This document shows positions 36,821 to 47,880 of a DNA stretch of 64,000 bases, piece after piece. This DNA is from Salinicola avicenniae. Its GTDB lineage: Bacteria; Pseudomonadota; Gammaproteobacteria; Pseudomonadales; Halomonadaceae. Location of the stretch: positions 38,211 to 102,210 of the forward strand of contig NZ_JAKQZC010000008.1 in the NCBI RefSeq assembly GCF_023736115.1. Direction: 5' to 3'. Below the pieces are notes generated by a model, which was not told the DNA's origin, made no database searches, and saw only the letters and a program-made list of their open reading frames with translations. How positions within the stretch are numbered: position 1 is the stretch's first letter; every line of letters begins with the position of its first letter. Both the position numbers and the translations under genes were made by a program.

Positions 36821-39679
36821 ATGAGCGACTACAAGCACACGCTGAACCTGCCTTCGACCGACTTCCCCATGCGCGGCAACCTGCCGTCGCGGGAGCCGTC
36901 GCGCATCGCGCAGTGGAATGACATGAATCTCTATGCCCGGCTGCGCGAAGCGCGTCAGGGCTGCGAGCGCTTCGTGCTCCACGACGGCCCGCCGTACGCC
37001 AACGGCAGCATCCATATCGGCCACGCGGTCAACAAGCTGCTCAAGGACTTCATCGTCAAGTCGAAAAGCCTGGCTGGCTTCGATGCACCCTACGTGCCGG
37101 GCTGGGACTGTCATGGCCTGCCGATCGAGCATAAGGTCGAGACGACTCACGGCAAGCATCTGTCGGCGGACGAGGCGCGCGCGCTCTGTCGCGACTATGC
37201 CGGTGCTCAGGTCGAAGTGCAGAAGGAAGGTTTCGTACGGCTCGGCGTACAGGGCGACTGGGGCAATCCCTATCTGACCATGAACTACGTCAACGAGGCG
37301 GGCGAGATCCGCGCGCTGGCGAAGATGGTCGAGGGTGGCTATGTGTTCAAAGGGCTCAAGCCGGTCAACTGGTGCTTCGACTGTGGCTCGGCGCTGGCCG
37401 AAGCGGAGGTCGAATATCAGGACAAGCAGTCTGACGCCATCGATGTGGCCTTTCCCAGCGTCGATGACGACAAGCTGGCGGCGGCGTTCGGTCTCGAGGC
37501 GTTGCCCAAGCCGGCTGCCGCGGTCATCTGGACCACGACGCCCTGGACCATTCCGGCTAACCAGGCGCTCAACGTCCACCCGGAATTCACCTATGCGCTG
37601 GTCGATACCGGCGAACGCCTGCTGCTGCTGGCCGAAGAGCTGGTCGAAAGCTGCCTCGCGCGTTTTGCGCTCGCCGGCGATGTCATCGCCACCGCACCGG
37701 GCGCCCGCCTCGATCGTCTCGCTTTTCAGCATCCGCTGGCCGTCAGCGATGCCGGTTTCGCGCGCCAGTCGCCGATCTATCTCGCCGACTACGTCGAACT
37801 CGGTGCCGGTACCGGACTGGTCCACTCCGCGCCGGCCTACGGCGAGGACGACTTCGTGACCTGCCGCGCCTATGGCATGTCCTTCGACGAGATCCTCAAT
37901 CCGGTGCAGAGCCACGGCGTCTACGCCGACGATCTGCCCTTGTTCGGTGGGCAGATGATCTGGAAGGCCAATCCGCAGATCGTCGCCGCGCTCGAGGCCG
38001 CTGGCGCGCTGCTGGCACATGAGAAGATTTCGCACAGCTACATGCACTGCTGGCGCCACAAGACGCCGGTGATCTACCGCGCCACCGCTCAATGGTTCGT
38101 CGGCATGGATCGCGAAGGCGCCGATGGTCGGACGCTGCGCGACAAGGCGCTGGCCGGCGTCGATGCCACCGATTTCATTCCCGGCTGGGGGCAGGCACGC
38201 CTGCACTCGATGATCGCCAACCGTCCTGACTGGTGTATCTCGCGGCAGCGCAATTGGGGCGTACCGATTCCGTTCTTCCTCCACCGCGCCAGCGGCGAGC
38301 TGCATCCGCGTACCGTCGAACTGATGGAAGCGGTCGCCACGCGCGTCGAGGCGGAGGGTATCGATGCCTGGTTCAAGCTCGAGCCGAGCGATCTACTGGG
38401 TGACGAGGCGGCCGACTACGAGAAGGTCACCGATACGCTCGATGTCTGGTTCGACTCCGGCACCACCCACTGGCACGTGCTGCGCGGTTCGCATCCGCTC
38501 GGTCACGACAACGGCCCGCGAGCGGATCTCTACCTGGAAGGTTCGGACCAGCATCGCGGCTGGTTCCACTCGTCGCTGCTGACCGGCTGTGCGATCGACG
38601 GTCACGCCCCTTACAAGGCGCTGCTGACCCACGGTTTTACCGTCGACGAAAAGGGCCGCAAGATGTCCAAGTCGCTCGGCAACGTGGTCGCGCCGCAGCA
38701 GGTGATGGACAAGCTCGGTGCCGACATCCTGCGTCTGTGGGTGGCCTCCACCGACTACTCCGGCGAGATGGCGGTTTCCGACGAGATCCTGAAGCGTACC
38801 GCGGACGTCTATCGGCGTATTCGCAACACCTCGCGCTTCCTGCTCGGTAACCTCAGCGGCTTCGATCCGGCCGAGCACCTGGTCGACTTCGACGACATGC
38901 TGGCGCTCGACCGCTGGGCGGTGGATCGCGCGGCGGTGCTGCAGTCACGGATACAGAAAGCCTACGCCGACTATCGCTTCCGCGATGTCTACCAGCAGGT
39001 GCACGACTTTTGCGCCCGCGATATGGGCGGCTTCTACCTCGATATCATCAAGGATCGCCAGTACACCACCCAGGCCGATTCGCTGGCCCGCCGCAGCTGC
39101 CAGAGCGCGCTCTACCATATCGTCGAGGCGCTCTCGCGCTGGGTCGCGCCGATCCTCTCGTTCACCGGCGAGGAGATCTTCGAGAATATCCCCGGGGCGC
39201 GTGGCGAGAGTGTACATCTCGAGACCTACTACACAGGGCTGCGCGAGCTGCCGGCGGACACAACCGGCGACGCGATGGGGCGCGAGTTCTGGGAGCAGGT
39301 GATCGCGGTCAAGCAGGCGGTCAACAAGCAGCTCGAGGACGCGCGCAACCAGGGCGTGATCAAGGGGGCGCTGGACAGCGAGGTCACACTGTACGTCGAT
39401 GAGACGCTGCAGGCGCTGCTGTCGCGCTTCGAGGACGAGCTACGCTTCGTGCTGATTACCTCCGAGGCGACACTGGCGCCGCTGGCGGAGGGTGGCGACG
39501 CCCGCGCCACCGAGCTCGACGGGCTCAAGGTCGCCGTACGGCTGAGTCCGTACGAGAAGGATGAGCGTAGCTGGGAGCGTCGCCCGGACGTGGGCGCCGA
39601 TCCCGCGCACCCGACGTTGTCCGCGCGCTCCATCGCCAACCTGCCGGGTGGCCCGGGCGAGGTACGCCGCTTTGCCTGA
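36821..39679 (+). CDS. ileS: IleS, isoleucyl-tRNA synthetase without zinc-finger cysteines
   Basis: Charges tRNA-Ile. 952 residues, bacterial long form. Catalytic signatures are intact: HIGH at 65-68 and KMSKS at 614-618. The CP1 editing domain lies between ([14 protein letters not shown]). The C-terminal zinc finger, usually CxxC...CxxC and needed for tRNA charging in E. coli IleS, has lost all four cysteines: residues 914, 917, 934 and 937 are Asp, Ser, Ser and Ser, although the surrounding sequence ([25 protein letters not shown]) is otherwise conserved and there is no frameshift. See findings. It is the only IleS in the window; a second gene elsewhere cannot be excluded. Confidence 0.97.
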   Translation: MSDYKHTLNLPSTDFPMRGNLPSREPSRIAQWNDMNLYARLREARQGCERFVLHDGPPYANGSIHIGHAVNKLLKDFIVKSKSLAGFDAPYVPGWDCHGLPIEHKVETTHGKHLSADEARALCRDYAGAQVEVQKEGFVRLGVQGDWGNPYLTMNYVNEAGEIRALAKMVEGGYVFKGLKPVNWCFDCGSALAEAEVEYQDKQSDAIDVAFPSVDDDKLAAAFGLEALPKPAAAVIWTTTPWTIPANQALNVHPEFTYALVDTGERLLLLAEELVESCLARFALAGDVIATAPGARLDRLAFQHPLAVSDAGFARQSPIYLADYVELGAGTGLVHSAPAYGEDDFVTCRAYGMSFDEILNPVQSHGVYADDLPLFGGQMIWKANPQIVAALEAAGALLAHEKISHSYMHCWRHKTPVIYRATAQWFVGMDREGADGRTLRDKALAGVDATDFIPGWGQARLHSMIANRPDWCISRQRNWGVPIPFFLHRASGELHPRTVELMEAVATRVEAEGIDAWFKLEPSDLLGDEAADYEKVTDTLDVWFDSGTTHWHVLRGSHPLGHDNGPRADLYLEGSDQHRGWFHSSLLTGCAIDGHAPYKALLTHGFTVDEKGRKMSKSLGNVVAPQQVMDKLGADILRLWVASTDYSGEMAVSDEILKRTADVYRRIRNTSRFLLGNLSGFDPAEHLVDFDDMLALDRWAVDRAAVLQSRIQKAYADYRFRDVYQQVHDFCARDMGGFYLDIIKDRQYTTQADSLARRSCQSALYHIVEALSRWVAPILSFTGEEIFENIPGARGESVHLETYYTGLRELPADTTGDAMGREFWEQVIAVKQAVNKQLEDARNQGVIKGALDSEVTLYVDETLQALLSRFEDELRFVLITSEATLAPLAEGGDARATELDGLKVAVRLSPYEKDERSWERRPDVGADPAHPTLSARSIANLPGGPGEVRRFA

Positions 39680-39716
39680 TCTCTCCGCTTCCCGTGAGCC
39701 GGCGACGCCGGCGCGC

Positions 39717-40223
39717 ATGCATCGCCCGCTGCGCTGGCTCTGGCTTTCGCTGGTCGTTATCGCGCTCGATCTGGGATTCAAGGCGCTGGCCTCGGCGCAT
39801 CTCGACTACGGTCGCCCGCTCGAGGTGCTGCCGGTCTTCAACCTGACGCTGCTGCACAACACCGGGGCGGCCTTCAGCTTCCTGGCCGAGCATGCGGGCT
39901 GGCAGCGCTGGTTCTTCGCCCTGATCGCCGTCGCCGCCAGCGTCGGCCTGACGGTCTGGCTCTCCCGGCTCAAGCGCGGCGAGACGCTGACCGCGGTATC
40001 GCTCGCGCTGGTGATCGGCGGGGCAATCGGCAATCTCTACGACCGGCTTGTTCACGGTTATGTGGTCGACTACCTGTCGTTCCACTGGGGGCCACACTAC
40101 TACCCGGCCTTCAACCTGGCGGATACGGCGATCACGCTGGGCGCCATCGGGCTGATTCTGCAGTCGCTGTTCGAGTCGCGCCGTCAGCGCGCCTCGCGGA
40201 CAACCACCGGAGGGGACTCATGA
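39717..40223 (+). CDS. lspA: LspA, prolipoprotein signal peptidase II
   Basis: Aspartyl protease of the inner membrane that cleaves lipoprotein signal peptides after lipidation. 168 residues from ATG 39717; a TTG at 39672 overlapping ileS is possible, and the ribosome site is weak either way. Four membrane helices. Catalytic Asp motifs: GGAIGNLYDRLVHGYVVDYL and FNLADTAITLG. The conserved NTGAAFSFL is present. Third gene of the ileS operon; its stop overlaps fkpB by ATGA. Confidence 0.95.
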   Translation: MHRPLRWLWLSLVVIALDLGFKALASAHLDYGRPLEVLPVFNLTLLHNTGAAFSFLAEHAGWQRWFFALIAVAASVGLTVWLSRLKRGETLTAVSLALVIGGAIGNLYDRLVHGYVVDYLSFHWGPHYYPAFNLADTAITLGAIGLILQSLFESRRQRASRTTTGGDS

Positions 40224-40666
40224 GCGAAGCGTACCGTATCGACGAGGGGATGGAGGTCACGCTGCACTTCACGGTCAAGCTCGAGGACGGCGACGTGGTC
40301 GACTCGACACGTGACAAGGCGCCGGCCACCTTTCAGCTCGGCGACGGCAATCTGCCGCCGGGCTTCGAGGCGCCGCTCAAGGGCATGGGCGTCGGCGACG
40401 AAGGCGCCTTCTCCATCGATCCGGAGCACGCCTTCGGGCAGCACAATCCACAGAACGTGCAGCGGCTCTCCCGCGATGCCTTCGAGGAGGCGGTCGAGCC
40501 CGGCACGGTGATGTCGTTCGCCGATCCGGCTGGCGGCGAACTGCCGGGTGTGATCGCCAGTGTCGATGAGCGCCACGTCGAGGTCGACTTCAATCATCCG
40601 CTGGCAGGGCGTACCCTGACCTTCGAGGTCGAGATCATCGACGTGCGTCCGGCCACCACCCACTGA
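40220..40666 (+). CDS. fkpB: FkpB (SlpA), FKBP-type peptidyl-prolyl isomerase
   Basis: Cytoplasmic prolyl isomerase/chaperone of the SlpA group, 148 residues. The FKBP half-domains (VTLHFTVKLEDGDVVDST, ... LAGRTLTFEVEI) flank an inserted flap (about 70-120) with PEHAFGQHNPQNVQ, as in SlyD/SlpA proteins. The His/Cys-rich metal tail of SlyD is absent. Coupled to lspA by a four-base overlap, the classic lspA-fkpB-ispH order. Confidence 0.94.
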   Translation: MSEAYRIDEGMEVTLHFTVKLEDGDVVDSTRDKAPATFQLGDGNLPPGFEAPLKGMGVGDEGAFSIDPEHAFGQHNPQNVQRLSRDAFEEAVEPGTVMSFADPAGGELPGVIASVDERHVEVDFNHPLAGRTLTFEVEIIDVRPATTH

Positions 40667-40751
40667 CGCCTGATCCCCACTGAAGCCACGCTCCCGGTGA
40701 TTGCCGGCCGGGGGCGCTTCGAATTCAGCGGTTCCCTAGCGCGAGGTTCGT

Positions 40752-41708
40752 ATGCAAATTAAGCTGGCCAATCCCCGCGGTTTCTGTGCCGGCGTCGATC
40801 GCGCCATCGACATCGTCAACCGGGCGCTCGACGTGTTCGGCCCGCCGATCTACGTGCGCCACGAGGTGGTTCACAACCGCTTCGTGGTGGACAACCTGCG
40901 CGAGCGCGGCGCGATCTTCGTCGAAGAGCTCGATGAAGTGCCCGATGATGTCATCGTCATCTTCTCCGCCCACGGCGTCTCGCGTGCGGTGCAGGAGGAG
41001 GCAGAACGGCGCGGCCTCAAGATCTTCGACGCCACCTGCCCGCTGGTGACCAAGGTGCACATGGAAGTGCTGCGCTACGCCAAGCGTGGCCAGGAGTGCA
41101 TCCTGATCGGGCATGCCGGGCATCCCGAGGTCGAAGGCACCATGGGCCGCTACGATGAGCGCTATGGCGGCAAGATTCACCTGGTCGAGCACGAGGACGA
41201 CGTGCCCAATTTGCCGGTGCGCGATCCGTCCCGACTCTCGTTCGTCACTCAGACCACGCTGTCCATGGACGACACCGCCAAGGTGATCGACGCCCTGCGC
41301 GAGCACTTCCCCGAGATTCAGGGGCCGCGCAAGGACGACATCTGCTACGCCACCCAGAACCGGCAGGACGCGGTGCGCGAACTGGCCGATACGTCCGACC
41401 TGGTACTGGTGGTCGGCAGCGTCAACAGCTCCAACTCCAATCGCCTGCGCGAACTCTCGGAACGGATCGGTACGCCGGCCCATCTGATCGACGATGCCGA
41501 GCAGATCGAGGCGAGCTGGCTCGAGGGCGTTGGCACCATCGGCATTACGGCCGGTGCCAGCGCGCCGGAAGTCCTGGTCAACGGCGTGATCGAGCGGCTC
41601 AAGGCGCTCGGTGCCGACGCGCCGGAAGAGCTCGACGGTCGTCCGGAAACCATCACCTTCTCCATGCCGCGCGAACTGCGCGAGCGGGTCATCGCCAGCG
41701 CTGAGTGA
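40752..41708 (+). CDS. ispH: IspH, 4-hydroxy-3-methylbut-2-enyl diphosphate reductase
   Basis: Last step of the MEP pathway, giving IPP and DMAPP. 318 residues. The three [4Fe-4S] cysteines are in [24 protein letters not shown] and [11 protein letters not shown]; the family's VNSSNSNRL substrate motif is present. It feeds the isoprenoid users elsewhere in the window (ispB and the crt genes). 85 bases downstream of fkpB and probably part of the same transcript. Confidence 0.97.
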   Translation: MQIKLANPRGFCAGVDRAIDIVNRALDVFGPPIYVRHEVVHNRFVVDNLRERGAIFVEELDEVPDDVIVIFSAHGVSRAVQEEAERRGLKIFDATCPLVTKVHMEVLRYAKRGQECILIGHAGHPEVEGTMGRYDERYGGKIHLVEHEDDVPNLPVRDPSRLSFVTQTTLSMDDTAKVIDALREHFPEIQGPRKDDICYATQNRQDAVRELADTSDLVLVVGSVNSSNSNRLRELSERIGTPAHLIDDAEQIEASWLEGVGTIGITAGASAPEVLVNGVIERLKALGADAPEELDGRPETITFSMPRELRERVIASAE

Positions 41709-41736
41709 CGCTTCAGACGGCGCTCTTCGCTCGCGC

Positions 41737-41762
41737 GGCCCTGCACCAGCCGGTGCAGGGCC
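41737..41762. terminator. Hairpin after ispH
   Basis: 11-bp perfect inverted repeat GGCCCTGCACC/GGTGCAGGGCC with a four-base loop, 29 bases past ispH. No T-run follows, so an intrinsic terminator is doubtful; it may protect or pause the transcript instead. Confidence 0.45.
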
Positions 41763-41928
41763 TGCCTAAACTTTCCCGCCGGCCGGTCGATAACGTGCTT
41801 ATCGACGTGGCATTGCCGGCCTTTGCCGACACCGCCGCTTTTTCTCTCCCGAGCGCGCTACCCTGGCGCGTGACACGATCGCTGGCGTCTTGACGACGTC
41901 GCGACGAGACGGAGCTTACGAGCGATCC

Positions 41929-42483
41929 ATGCCAATCTCGGCCGGGCCAATCTCGAACGGGCCAATCTCGAACGAACCGGCGTCGGCGCCGGTGCGTCAG
42001 CGTGGCCTGTCGCTGATCGAAGTGCTGGTTGCCGTGGCGGTGTTCAGCATCGGTCTACTGGGTACCGCGCGGCTGCTGGCCGAGCAGACCCGGCTGGGTC
42101 AGGAAGCGGGCTTTCGCAGTACCGCCACGATCTTGGCGGAAGACCTGCTCGAACGGGTCAAGCTGCGCGCCGACCACCTCGACGGCTATCTCGGTGCCTA
42201 CGAAACGACGGGCGCGAGTGATGCTGGCGACGCGCCGGCTGCGACCGAGACGCCGCCGGCGGACCTGAACGCCTGGGGGCAGGAGATGCTGGCGCGTCGG
42301 TCGCTCCCCGCGCCGCGTGTCTGCGTCTCGCGCGTCGAGACAACCGAGGTCTCGGTCGTGCTGGTCTGGCAGGCTCGGCTGCCCATGACGCCGCCGGAGG
42401 CGCTGCCCGATTGCGTCGCGGCGCGCGACAATGGCCCCTATCAGCGCTGGGTTCGGCTCGATGCCTGGGTGGGCGAGTCGTGA
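41929..42483 (+). CDS. pilV: PilV-like minor type IV prepilin
   Basis: Minor pilin of the type IV pilus tip/priming complex. 184 residues from ATG 41929. The prepilin site is QRG|LSLIEVLVAVAVFSIGLLG, cleaved after Gly26, with Glu at +5 and a hydrophobic N-terminal helix. The leader is unusually long and contains a near-repeat (PISAG, PISNG, PISNE) caused by tandem 15-base units at about 41932-41976. The later region has two cysteines likely to pair. First gene of a tightly overlapping pilV-pilW-pilX-pilY1-pilE operon. Confidence 0.87.
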   Translation: MPISAGPISNGPISNEPASAPVRQRGLSLIEVLVAVAVFSIGLLGTARLLAEQTRLGQEAGFRSTATILAEDLLERVKLRADHLDGYLGAYETTGASDAGDAPAATETPPADLNAWGQEMLARRSLPAPRVCVSRVETTEVSVVLVWQARLPMTPPEALPDCVAARDNGPYQRWVRLDAWVGES

Positions 42484-43409
42484 TTGGCCTGAGACGCCCA
42501 CGAGGGCATGGGGCCCGTCAGGCCGGGGTTTCGCTGATCGAATTGATGATCGCGCTGGCGATCGGCGTCATCATGATCCTGGCCGTGTCGCGAATCTATC
42601 TGGCCAGCGCCGGCGGGGCACAGGAGGCCGAGGCGCGGGCGACGCTCGATGCGCGCATGCGCTTTCTGCACGGCCGACTGAGCGACGAGTTTCGACGCGC
42701 CGACTTCTGGGGGCGAGTGCCGGCGGCCGCCGAACGCACCGGCAACCTGACGCTCGATAACGACTGCGAGGGTGATTTCGCCTTCGGGCGCGGCGAGGAG
42801 GCGAGCGTCGCCACGGCGGATCGGCCGCTGGGCGTGTGGGCGTCGCGTCAGTCGCCCGCGGGCTGCTCGCTGCACGAGCCGCGCGAGGAGCAGACGTTCG
42901 TGGCCGTGCGCTATGCGTCCGAGCCCTGCGAATCAGCAGGCTGCGACGGCCCGGCCATCAGCAGTTTCTATCCGTTCATCGGATTCTTCAGCGACGGTGC
43001 GCCGCCCGCGACCCCCGAGCGCGCCGAGCCCGAAGATCACTGGCAGTACGGCGGTAGCCTCTACTATCTGAGCGAAGATAACGACGCCCTGCGTCGGCTA
43101 TGGATCACCGGCAGTGGTCTGGCCAGCCAGGAGGTGCTGCAGGGCGTGGAGGCGCTGGCCTTTCGCTGGCACGACGAGAACGGTTGGAGGGCAACCGAGA
43201 CGTTGTCCGCGGCGATCATGCCGAGAGTCGATGCGGTCGAGATCGACGCCGTGGTCTCGGTCGCGGTGCGTGCCACCTATCGCGAGACGGCCGTCTATCG
43301 CTTGAGCGACGGGCGTGAAGTCGCGAGCGCGCCGGGGCGCTTATATCGCCGCTTCACCTTCGTCGTACCGATCGAGATGCACCGGATGGGAGACGGCGAT
43401 GCGCCATGA
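42480..43409 (+). CDS. pilW: PilW-like minor type IV prepilin
   Basis: Large minor pilin, 309 residues from GTG 42480, which overlaps the pilV stop (GTGA). Prepilin cleavage is expected after Gly16 (RQAG|VSLIELMIALAIGVIMILA), with Glu at +5. The C-terminal domain is about 270 residues with several cysteines, and FRWHDENGW-like elements as in PilW/GspJ-type proteins. Coupled to the next gene: pilX begins 11 bases before its stop. Confidence 0.87.
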   Translation: MIGLRRPRGHGARQAGVSLIELMIALAIGVIMILAVSRIYLASAGGAQEAEARATLDARMRFLHGRLSDEFRRADFWGRVPAAAERTGNLTLDNDCEGDFAFGRGEEASVATADRPLGVWASRQSPAGCSLHEPREEQTFVAVRYASEPCESAGCDGPAISSFYPFIGFFSDGAPPATPERAEPEDHWQYGGSLYYLSEDNDALRRLWITGSGLASQEVLQGVEALAFRWHDENGWRATETLSAAIMPRVDAVEIDAVVSVAVRATYRETAVYRLSDGREVASAPGRLYRRFTFVVPIEMHRMGDGDAP

Positions 43410-43977
43410 GCGGGGCGGCTTGCTAACGGCGCGGCCGAGGTTCGCGCAGCCGAGCGCGCGATATCAGCGTGGTGCGGCGTTGATCATGAGCCTGATCTTC
43501 CTGCTGCTGCTGGCGATCGTGGCCGCGGCACTGGTCGAGACCGTGATCTCGCAGTCGCGCATCGGCGTGGTGCAGCAGCAGTCGCGCAGCCTGTTCCAGG
43601 CGCTCGACAGCCGCTTGGTCGCGGCCAGCCGTGAGACCGAAACGATTCGTACGATCACCCAGACCGCGCAGGCGGGCGAGCCTCGAGACTGGCAGGAGGC
43701 GGTCGCGGACGAGTCGGGCGGTTCACCATCGGCTCGCGATGGCCAGACCCTGGCGCTCTCGATCGAATTGCTGCGACCCGGCTACGACTGTCTCGTTACC
43801 GGTTATTCGAGCGGCAGCTGCCTGCCTGTAGAGCTAAGTGGCACGGGTGAGCAGACGGTCAGCCGAGCTGGCTCTTCCCAGGTGTTGGGACTGCTGGTCG
43901 AGACGATCAACGTCTCTTCCGGCGGCGACAGCCGCGCGGGTATCTTCAATGGCCCACGAGGCACGCAGACGCCATGA
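43399..43977 (+). CDS. pilX: PilX-like minor type IV prepilin
   Basis: 192 residues from ATG 43399, with GGGAG upstream. Cleavage site QRG|AALIMSLIFLLLLAIVAAA after Gly25. The usual Glu at +5 is absent, as in the PilX/GspK class. The body is Ser/Thr-rich with a pair of cysteines in GYDCLVTGYSSGSCLP, likely disulfide-bonded. It lies between pilW and pilY1, overlapping both, the standard order. Confidence 0.85.
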   Translation: MRHERGGLLTARPRFAQPSARYQRGAALIMSLIFLLLLAIVAAALVETVISQSRIGVVQQQSRSLFQALDSRLVAASRETETIRTITQTAQAGEPRDWQEAVADESGGSPSARDGQTLALSIELLRPGYDCLVTGYSSGSCLPVELSGTGEQTVSRAGSSQVLGLLVETINVSSGGDSRAGIFNGPRGTQTP

Positions 43978-46900
43978 ACACAGACACCCCCGGCGCAGAG
44001 ACACTAACGCTCGCTTCCCGTGTTCTGGTGCTAATGCTGCTGGTGCTCTTCGGCGGCGGCACTCACGCCGACGATACCGATATCTATCGCAGTCTCTACG
44101 ATATCGAGGAGCGCGGGGGCAATCCGCAGGTGATGATCCTCTTCGATACCTCGGGGAGCATGCGCGACGTCGTGCCCAGCGAGCAGGGCAGTGAAACCAA
44201 GGTCGCCATTGCCCGGTCGGTCATCGACAACCTGGTGCGCGACAACCCCAACGTCAACTTCGGCCTGTCAATCTTCAATTACAATGGCATGTCTCCCGAT
44301 GGGGGGAGGGTCATCTTTCCCTTGCCAGGGGAGGGACAGAACAGTAGCGATCAACAGCGACGTGCGCTGCTCGGGGCGGTTCAGAGTTTACAACCGCGCA
44401 CGTCGACACCGCTTTGCGAGACCTACTACGAAATCTATCGCTATTTCGCCGGGGTGGAGCCTGCGAACGGGACCCGCTCTCGCGATCGCGCCGATACCAA
44501 CCCAGCCTATGCCTCTTCTGCGATTGCGGGGTATCGATATCGTTCACCGCTGCGCCCCTGCGAGCCGATCTACGTGATCTACATGACGGATGGCGTTCCG
44601 CAAAATGACACTGATACCAACAACGATATCCGTTCTCTGGTGGCGGGTCAGAGCTTCTTTCGAGGCTGTCGTAGCTATCCTTCCCTGGACCGTTACGCGC
44701 AACCCACGAGTGAACAGAACTGCATGCCGGAGCTGGCCGAGTATATGCAGCGGCTCGAGACCTTCTCCGATGACGAGACCGAGCGGGGGCCGGTCACGAC
44801 CTATACCATTGGCTTCGATACCGACCAGCAACTGCTGGCGGATACCGCTTCGCCGCTCAACGTCGATGGTGATAGCTGCCCGATTGCACGCCAGGATACC
44901 CGCTATCATGGCAATGGGGCCTGCGTTGGGTATTTCACCGCCACCAATGCGGACCAGCTCTATTCGGCGTTTCAGGTGGCGATCGACGATATTCTTTCGC
45001 GCAGCACGACCTTCTCCGCGCCGGCGGTCTCCGCCGCCTTCACCAGCAACACCCAGAGCTTCGACCGGCTCTACCTGCCGCGCTTTCTGCCGCGCAACAC
45101 GCCGCGCTGGAGTGGCAACCTCAAGCGCCTGCGATTCGTAGCGCAGGAATCGTGGGCGGACCGGCAGGGACGCGAGGCGTTCAATCCGTCGACCGGCGAT
45201 ATTCTGGACACGGCCTGGACCTGGTGGAGCGATACGCTGGCTCTCGACGAGCCGGACGGCAACACGGTCGAGGCGGGCGGCGTTGGCGGGCTGCTGCGCC
45301 GTGCGGTCGACCGGTCGCTGCGAAGTGCTGGCCACGACGGCCGCCGGATCGTGACAGACGTCGATGGTGGCTTGAGTGACTTCAGCGCCGGGCAGGGGTG
45401 GATGCGCGACCCGTCGGCCTGGGGCCTGCCGGACGAGACATCGAATCAGGCGCTGGCGACGCTGCTCGACTGGAGCCGTGGCCGGGATACCGAGGATGAG
45501 GATGGGGATGGCGATCGCGAAGAGGCTCGGCCATGGCTTCTCGGCGATATCCTCCACTCGGATCCGATCGCGCTCAACTACGGCGGCGAGAGCCAGGATG
45601 ACGAGAAGCTCTACCTGGCCTTCGGTACCAATGCCGGCTTCCTGCACTTCGTCGACGGCGATACCGGCGAGGAACGGTGGGCCTTCACACCGCAGGCCCT
45701 CGGGCCATTGCACGCGGTGCTGCGCGAGAATCGTGAGGTCGTTTCCTCGGACGACACGCTGCAGCACCCTTACGGCATCGATGGACCCGCGTCCTATGTG
45801 CGCATCGATACCAACGGTGACGGGCGCATTCGTGCCAGTGACGGCGATCGGGTCATCCTGGCGTTCGGCCTGCGCCGTGGTGGAAGCCGCTACTACGCCC
45901 TCGATGTCAGCGATCCCACCTCGCCGCGGCTGGCCTGGGAGATCGCGCCCACCGGCGACTTCGCCGAGCTCGGCCAGAGTTGGGCGGCGCCGATCCCGAC
46001 ACGGGTGCCGGGGCATGCCAATCCGGTTTTCGTGATCGGCGGTGGCTACGACGACGGGCGGGACGATCCGGGGCGCGATGCCGGCACGCCCGACCGTGCA
46101 GGGCGGGCGGTGTATATCGTCGATGCGCTCGACGGCTCGCTGGTCTATCGCGCCGATGCGAGTCTGCCCGGGCGATTCATCGGCAACGGCGTCTTCCGTC
46201 ACGCCATTCCCGCCGCCCCCGAGGTGGTCGATATCGACAGCGACGGCGTCGCCGATCGCGTCTATCTCGGCGATGTCGGCGGTAGTCTGTGGCGGCTCGA
46301 TCTCGCCGGCAGCACGCCCTCGGCGTGGCGTCTCCGCCAGGTCGCCGCGCTCGGCGGCGCCGGCCGCGACAATCGCCGTTTCTACAACAGCATCGATTTC
46401 GTCAGTCTGGCCGTCGGGGGGCGTCAGCAGGACCTACTGCTGGTCGGGAGTGGGGACCGCGCCAATCCCAAGTCCGGCGGCGAGGGGGGCAGCGGCGCTG
46501 CGGTGCGCGATGCTTTCTTTGTAGTACGCGACCCGGCCAGCGTCGCCGGCGTCGAGGTCGACGATGTCGTGACTCCGGCCGAGCCGACGGATCTGGCGGA
46601 CGTCACGGGGGAAACCTACTGCCAGCAGCGAGACAGTGCGGAACCGGGCGATCGCTGTGCTGCCGTCTGGGCGCAAGGATCCGGCTGGGTTCTCTACCTG
46701 GACAACGCCTACGCGCTGCCGCTGCCGGGTGCCAAGGTACTTTCCGAGAGCGTGACCATCAACGGCGTGGTCTACTTCTCCGCTTATGTGCCCGAGGTGC
46801 CGACATCGATCTGCGTGCCGGTCATCGGCCGCAGTTATCTGTTCGGGCTCGAGCTGTTGACCGCTCGGGGTGCGCGGGCGGTGAACTTTCCCGACGAGGC

Positions 46901-47117
46901 GCTCGATCGCAATGCGCGTGCTGTCGAGGCCGGCGAGTATTTGCTGAGCCGGCCGTCGTTGATCGTGCGTGATGGCGAGCTGTTCCTGCAGGGCGTCGGC
47001 GCCGCGAATCTGGGACGGCTGGTCGGCGAAGGTGCGCGGGGCGATGCAGGCGGGCTGGCGCTGCCTTATCGCACGCGCCGCACCTACTGGTATGACATGA
47101 CGGAGGCGGCTCCATGA
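43974..47117 (+). CDS. pilY1: PilY1-like type IV pilus tip adhesin/biogenesis factor
   Basis: 1047-residue exported protein that caps the pilus and mediates attachment or surface sensing in characterised relatives. Signal peptide about 14-32. The von Willebrand A domain has the MIDAS motif DTSGS at 58-62. The C-terminal PilC-type beta-propeller (about 500-1000) contains two calcium-loop-like segments, [14 protein letters not shown] from 612 and [15 protein letters not shown] from 753. Cysteine pairs occur in both halves. ATGA overlap with pilX and a four-base overlap with pilE. Its fit to PilY1 is strong, though ligand preference is unknown. Confidence 0.92.
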   Translation: MNTDTPGAETLTLASRVLVLMLLVLFGGGTHADDTDIYRSLYDIEERGGNPQVMILFDTSGSMRDVVPSEQGSETKVAIARSVIDNLVRDNPNVNFGLSIFNYNGMSPDGGRVIFPLPGEGQNSSDQQRRALLGAVQSLQPRTSTPLCETYYEIYRYFAGVEPANGTRSRDRADTNPAYASSAIAGYRYRSPLRPCEPIYVIYMTDGVPQNDTDTNNDIRSLVAGQSFFRGCRSYPSLDRYAQPTSEQNCMPELAEYMQRLETFSDDETERGPVTTYTIGFDTDQQLLADTASPLNVDGDSCPIARQDTRYHGNGACVGYFTATNADQLYSAFQVAIDDILSRSTTFSAPAVSAAFTSNTQSFDRLYLPRFLPRNTPRWSGNLKRLRFVAQESWADRQGREAFNPSTGDILDTAWTWWSDTLALDEPDGNTVEAGGVGGLLRRAVDRSLRSAGHDGRRIVTDVDGGLSDFSAGQGWMRDPSAWGLPDETSNQALATLLDWSRGRDTEDEDGDGDREEARPWLLGDILHSDPIALNYGGESQDDEKLYLAFGTNAGFLHFVDGDTGEERWAFTPQALGPLHAVLRENREVVSSDDTLQHPYGIDGPASYVRIDTNGDGRIRASDGDRVILAFGLRRGGSRYYALDVSDPTSPRLAWEIAPTGDFAELGQSWAAPIPTRVPGHANPVFVIGGGYDDGRDDPGRDAGTPDRAGRAVYIVDALDGSLVYRADASLPGRFIGNGVFRHAIPAAPEVVDIDSDGVADRVYLGDVGGSLWRLDLAGSTPSAWRLRQVAALGGAGRDNRRFYNSIDFVSLAVGGRQQDLLLVGSGDRANPKSGGEGGSGAAVRDAFFVVRDPASVAGVEVDDVVTPAEPTDLADVTGETYCQQRDSAEPGDRCAAVWAQGSGWVLYLDNAYALPLPGAKVLSESVTINGVVYFSAYVPEVPTSICVPVIGRSYLFGLELLTARGARAVNFPDEALDRNARAVEAGEYLLSRPSLIVRDGELFLQGVGAANLGRLVGEGARGDAGGLALPYRTRRTYWYDMTEAAP

Positions 47118-47548
47118 GGCGCAAGCAGCGCGGTATGACCTTGATCGAGTTGATGATAGCCGTCGTCATCGTCGGCATTCTGGCGACGATTGCCATTCCC
47201 AGCTACCAGCAGTACATCGAGCGCTCCCGGCGCAGTGCCGCGCAGGCGCTGTTGCAGTCGGCCATGGCACGCCAGGAGAGCTACTACGGGCAGTATCTGC
47301 AGTATGCTCCCGACCTGGCGACCCTGGGCGGCACCTCATGGGAGAACGACGACTATACGTTAGCGATCTGCGGCTCACAGCCGGGGTGCGGCACGAGCGG
47401 AGAGGATGAGGATGCCGGGGTCGACGGGCAGTTCGTGCGCATGACCGCGACGCCGCGCGATACGGCGTCGGAACTCGGCGTGCTGTGGCTGGACTCGCGC
47501 GGCGATCGCGGCTTGGTCCGTGACGATATGGAGTGGGGAGCATGGTGA
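47114..47548 (+). CDS. pilE: PilE-like type IV (minor) pilin
   Basis: 144 residues. Short leader MRRKQRG, then [22 protein letters not shown] with Glu at +5, then the typical pilin helix ([19 protein letters not shown]). A cysteine pair (ICGSQPGCG) is in the C-terminal region. In this operon position it corresponds to PilE, the minor pilin that links others, rather than the major pilin PilA. Overlaps pilY1 by four bases and the next small gene by seven. Confidence 0.88.
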   Translation: MRRKQRGMTLIELMIAVVIVGILATIAIPSYQQYIERSRRSAAQALLQSAMARQESYYGQYLQYAPDLATLGGTSWENDDYTLAICGSQPGCGTSGEDEDAGVDGQFVRMTATPRDTASELGVLWLDSRGDRGLVRDDMEWGAW

Positions 47549-47859
47549 GGCGGGGGGCGATCTGCTTGCTGCTGGTGTTCGTCGCGGCCGGTGCCTGGGC
47601 TGACGAGCGCAAGTGCCGCGTGCGTCAGGCCGACGGGTCGCTGGAGATTCGATATATCGCGTTGACCGAAGCGGCTCGGGCCACGACGCCTCGGGCCGCG
47701 ACGAACGATGCATCCCCCCAGCAGGCGGAGCGCGTGCTGGCACGTGTTCTCGCCCGCGAGGCCCCGCAGCGCTGGCAGCGCGTCGAGCAGTGCATTCCCG
47801 TCTCCCGTCCTTTCGCCACGTCCGAGGCCAGGGCTGTCGAGGCCGCCACGCCACGTTAG
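47542..47859 (+). CDS. Small exported protein at end of the minor-pilin operon
   Basis: 105 residues from ATG 47542 behind GGGGAG, overlapping the pilE end. Signal peptide [15 protein letters not shown], then a short mature domain with two cysteines (ERKCRVRQ and VEQCIPVS), possibly disulfide-bonded. Position and size recall TapY2-type proteins found after PilY1 in some gammaproteobacteria, but I see no motif that proves it. Alternatively a lineage-specific chaperone for PilY1 or a pilin. Ends 21 bases before the convergent prepilin gene. Confidence 0.65.
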   Translation: MVRRGAICLLLVFVAAGAWADERKCRVRQADGSLEIRYIALTEAARATTPRAATNDASPQQAERVLARVLAREAPQRWQRVEQCIPVSRPFATSEARAVEAATPR

Positions 47860-47880
47860 TGCCACGCCGTCTGCTGGCCT

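Noticed and set aside
41808..41830. Sigma-54 promoter (TGGCAT...TTTGC) upstream of pilV
   Set aside because: The GG and GC dinucleotides are four bases too far apart for the -24/-12 consensus.
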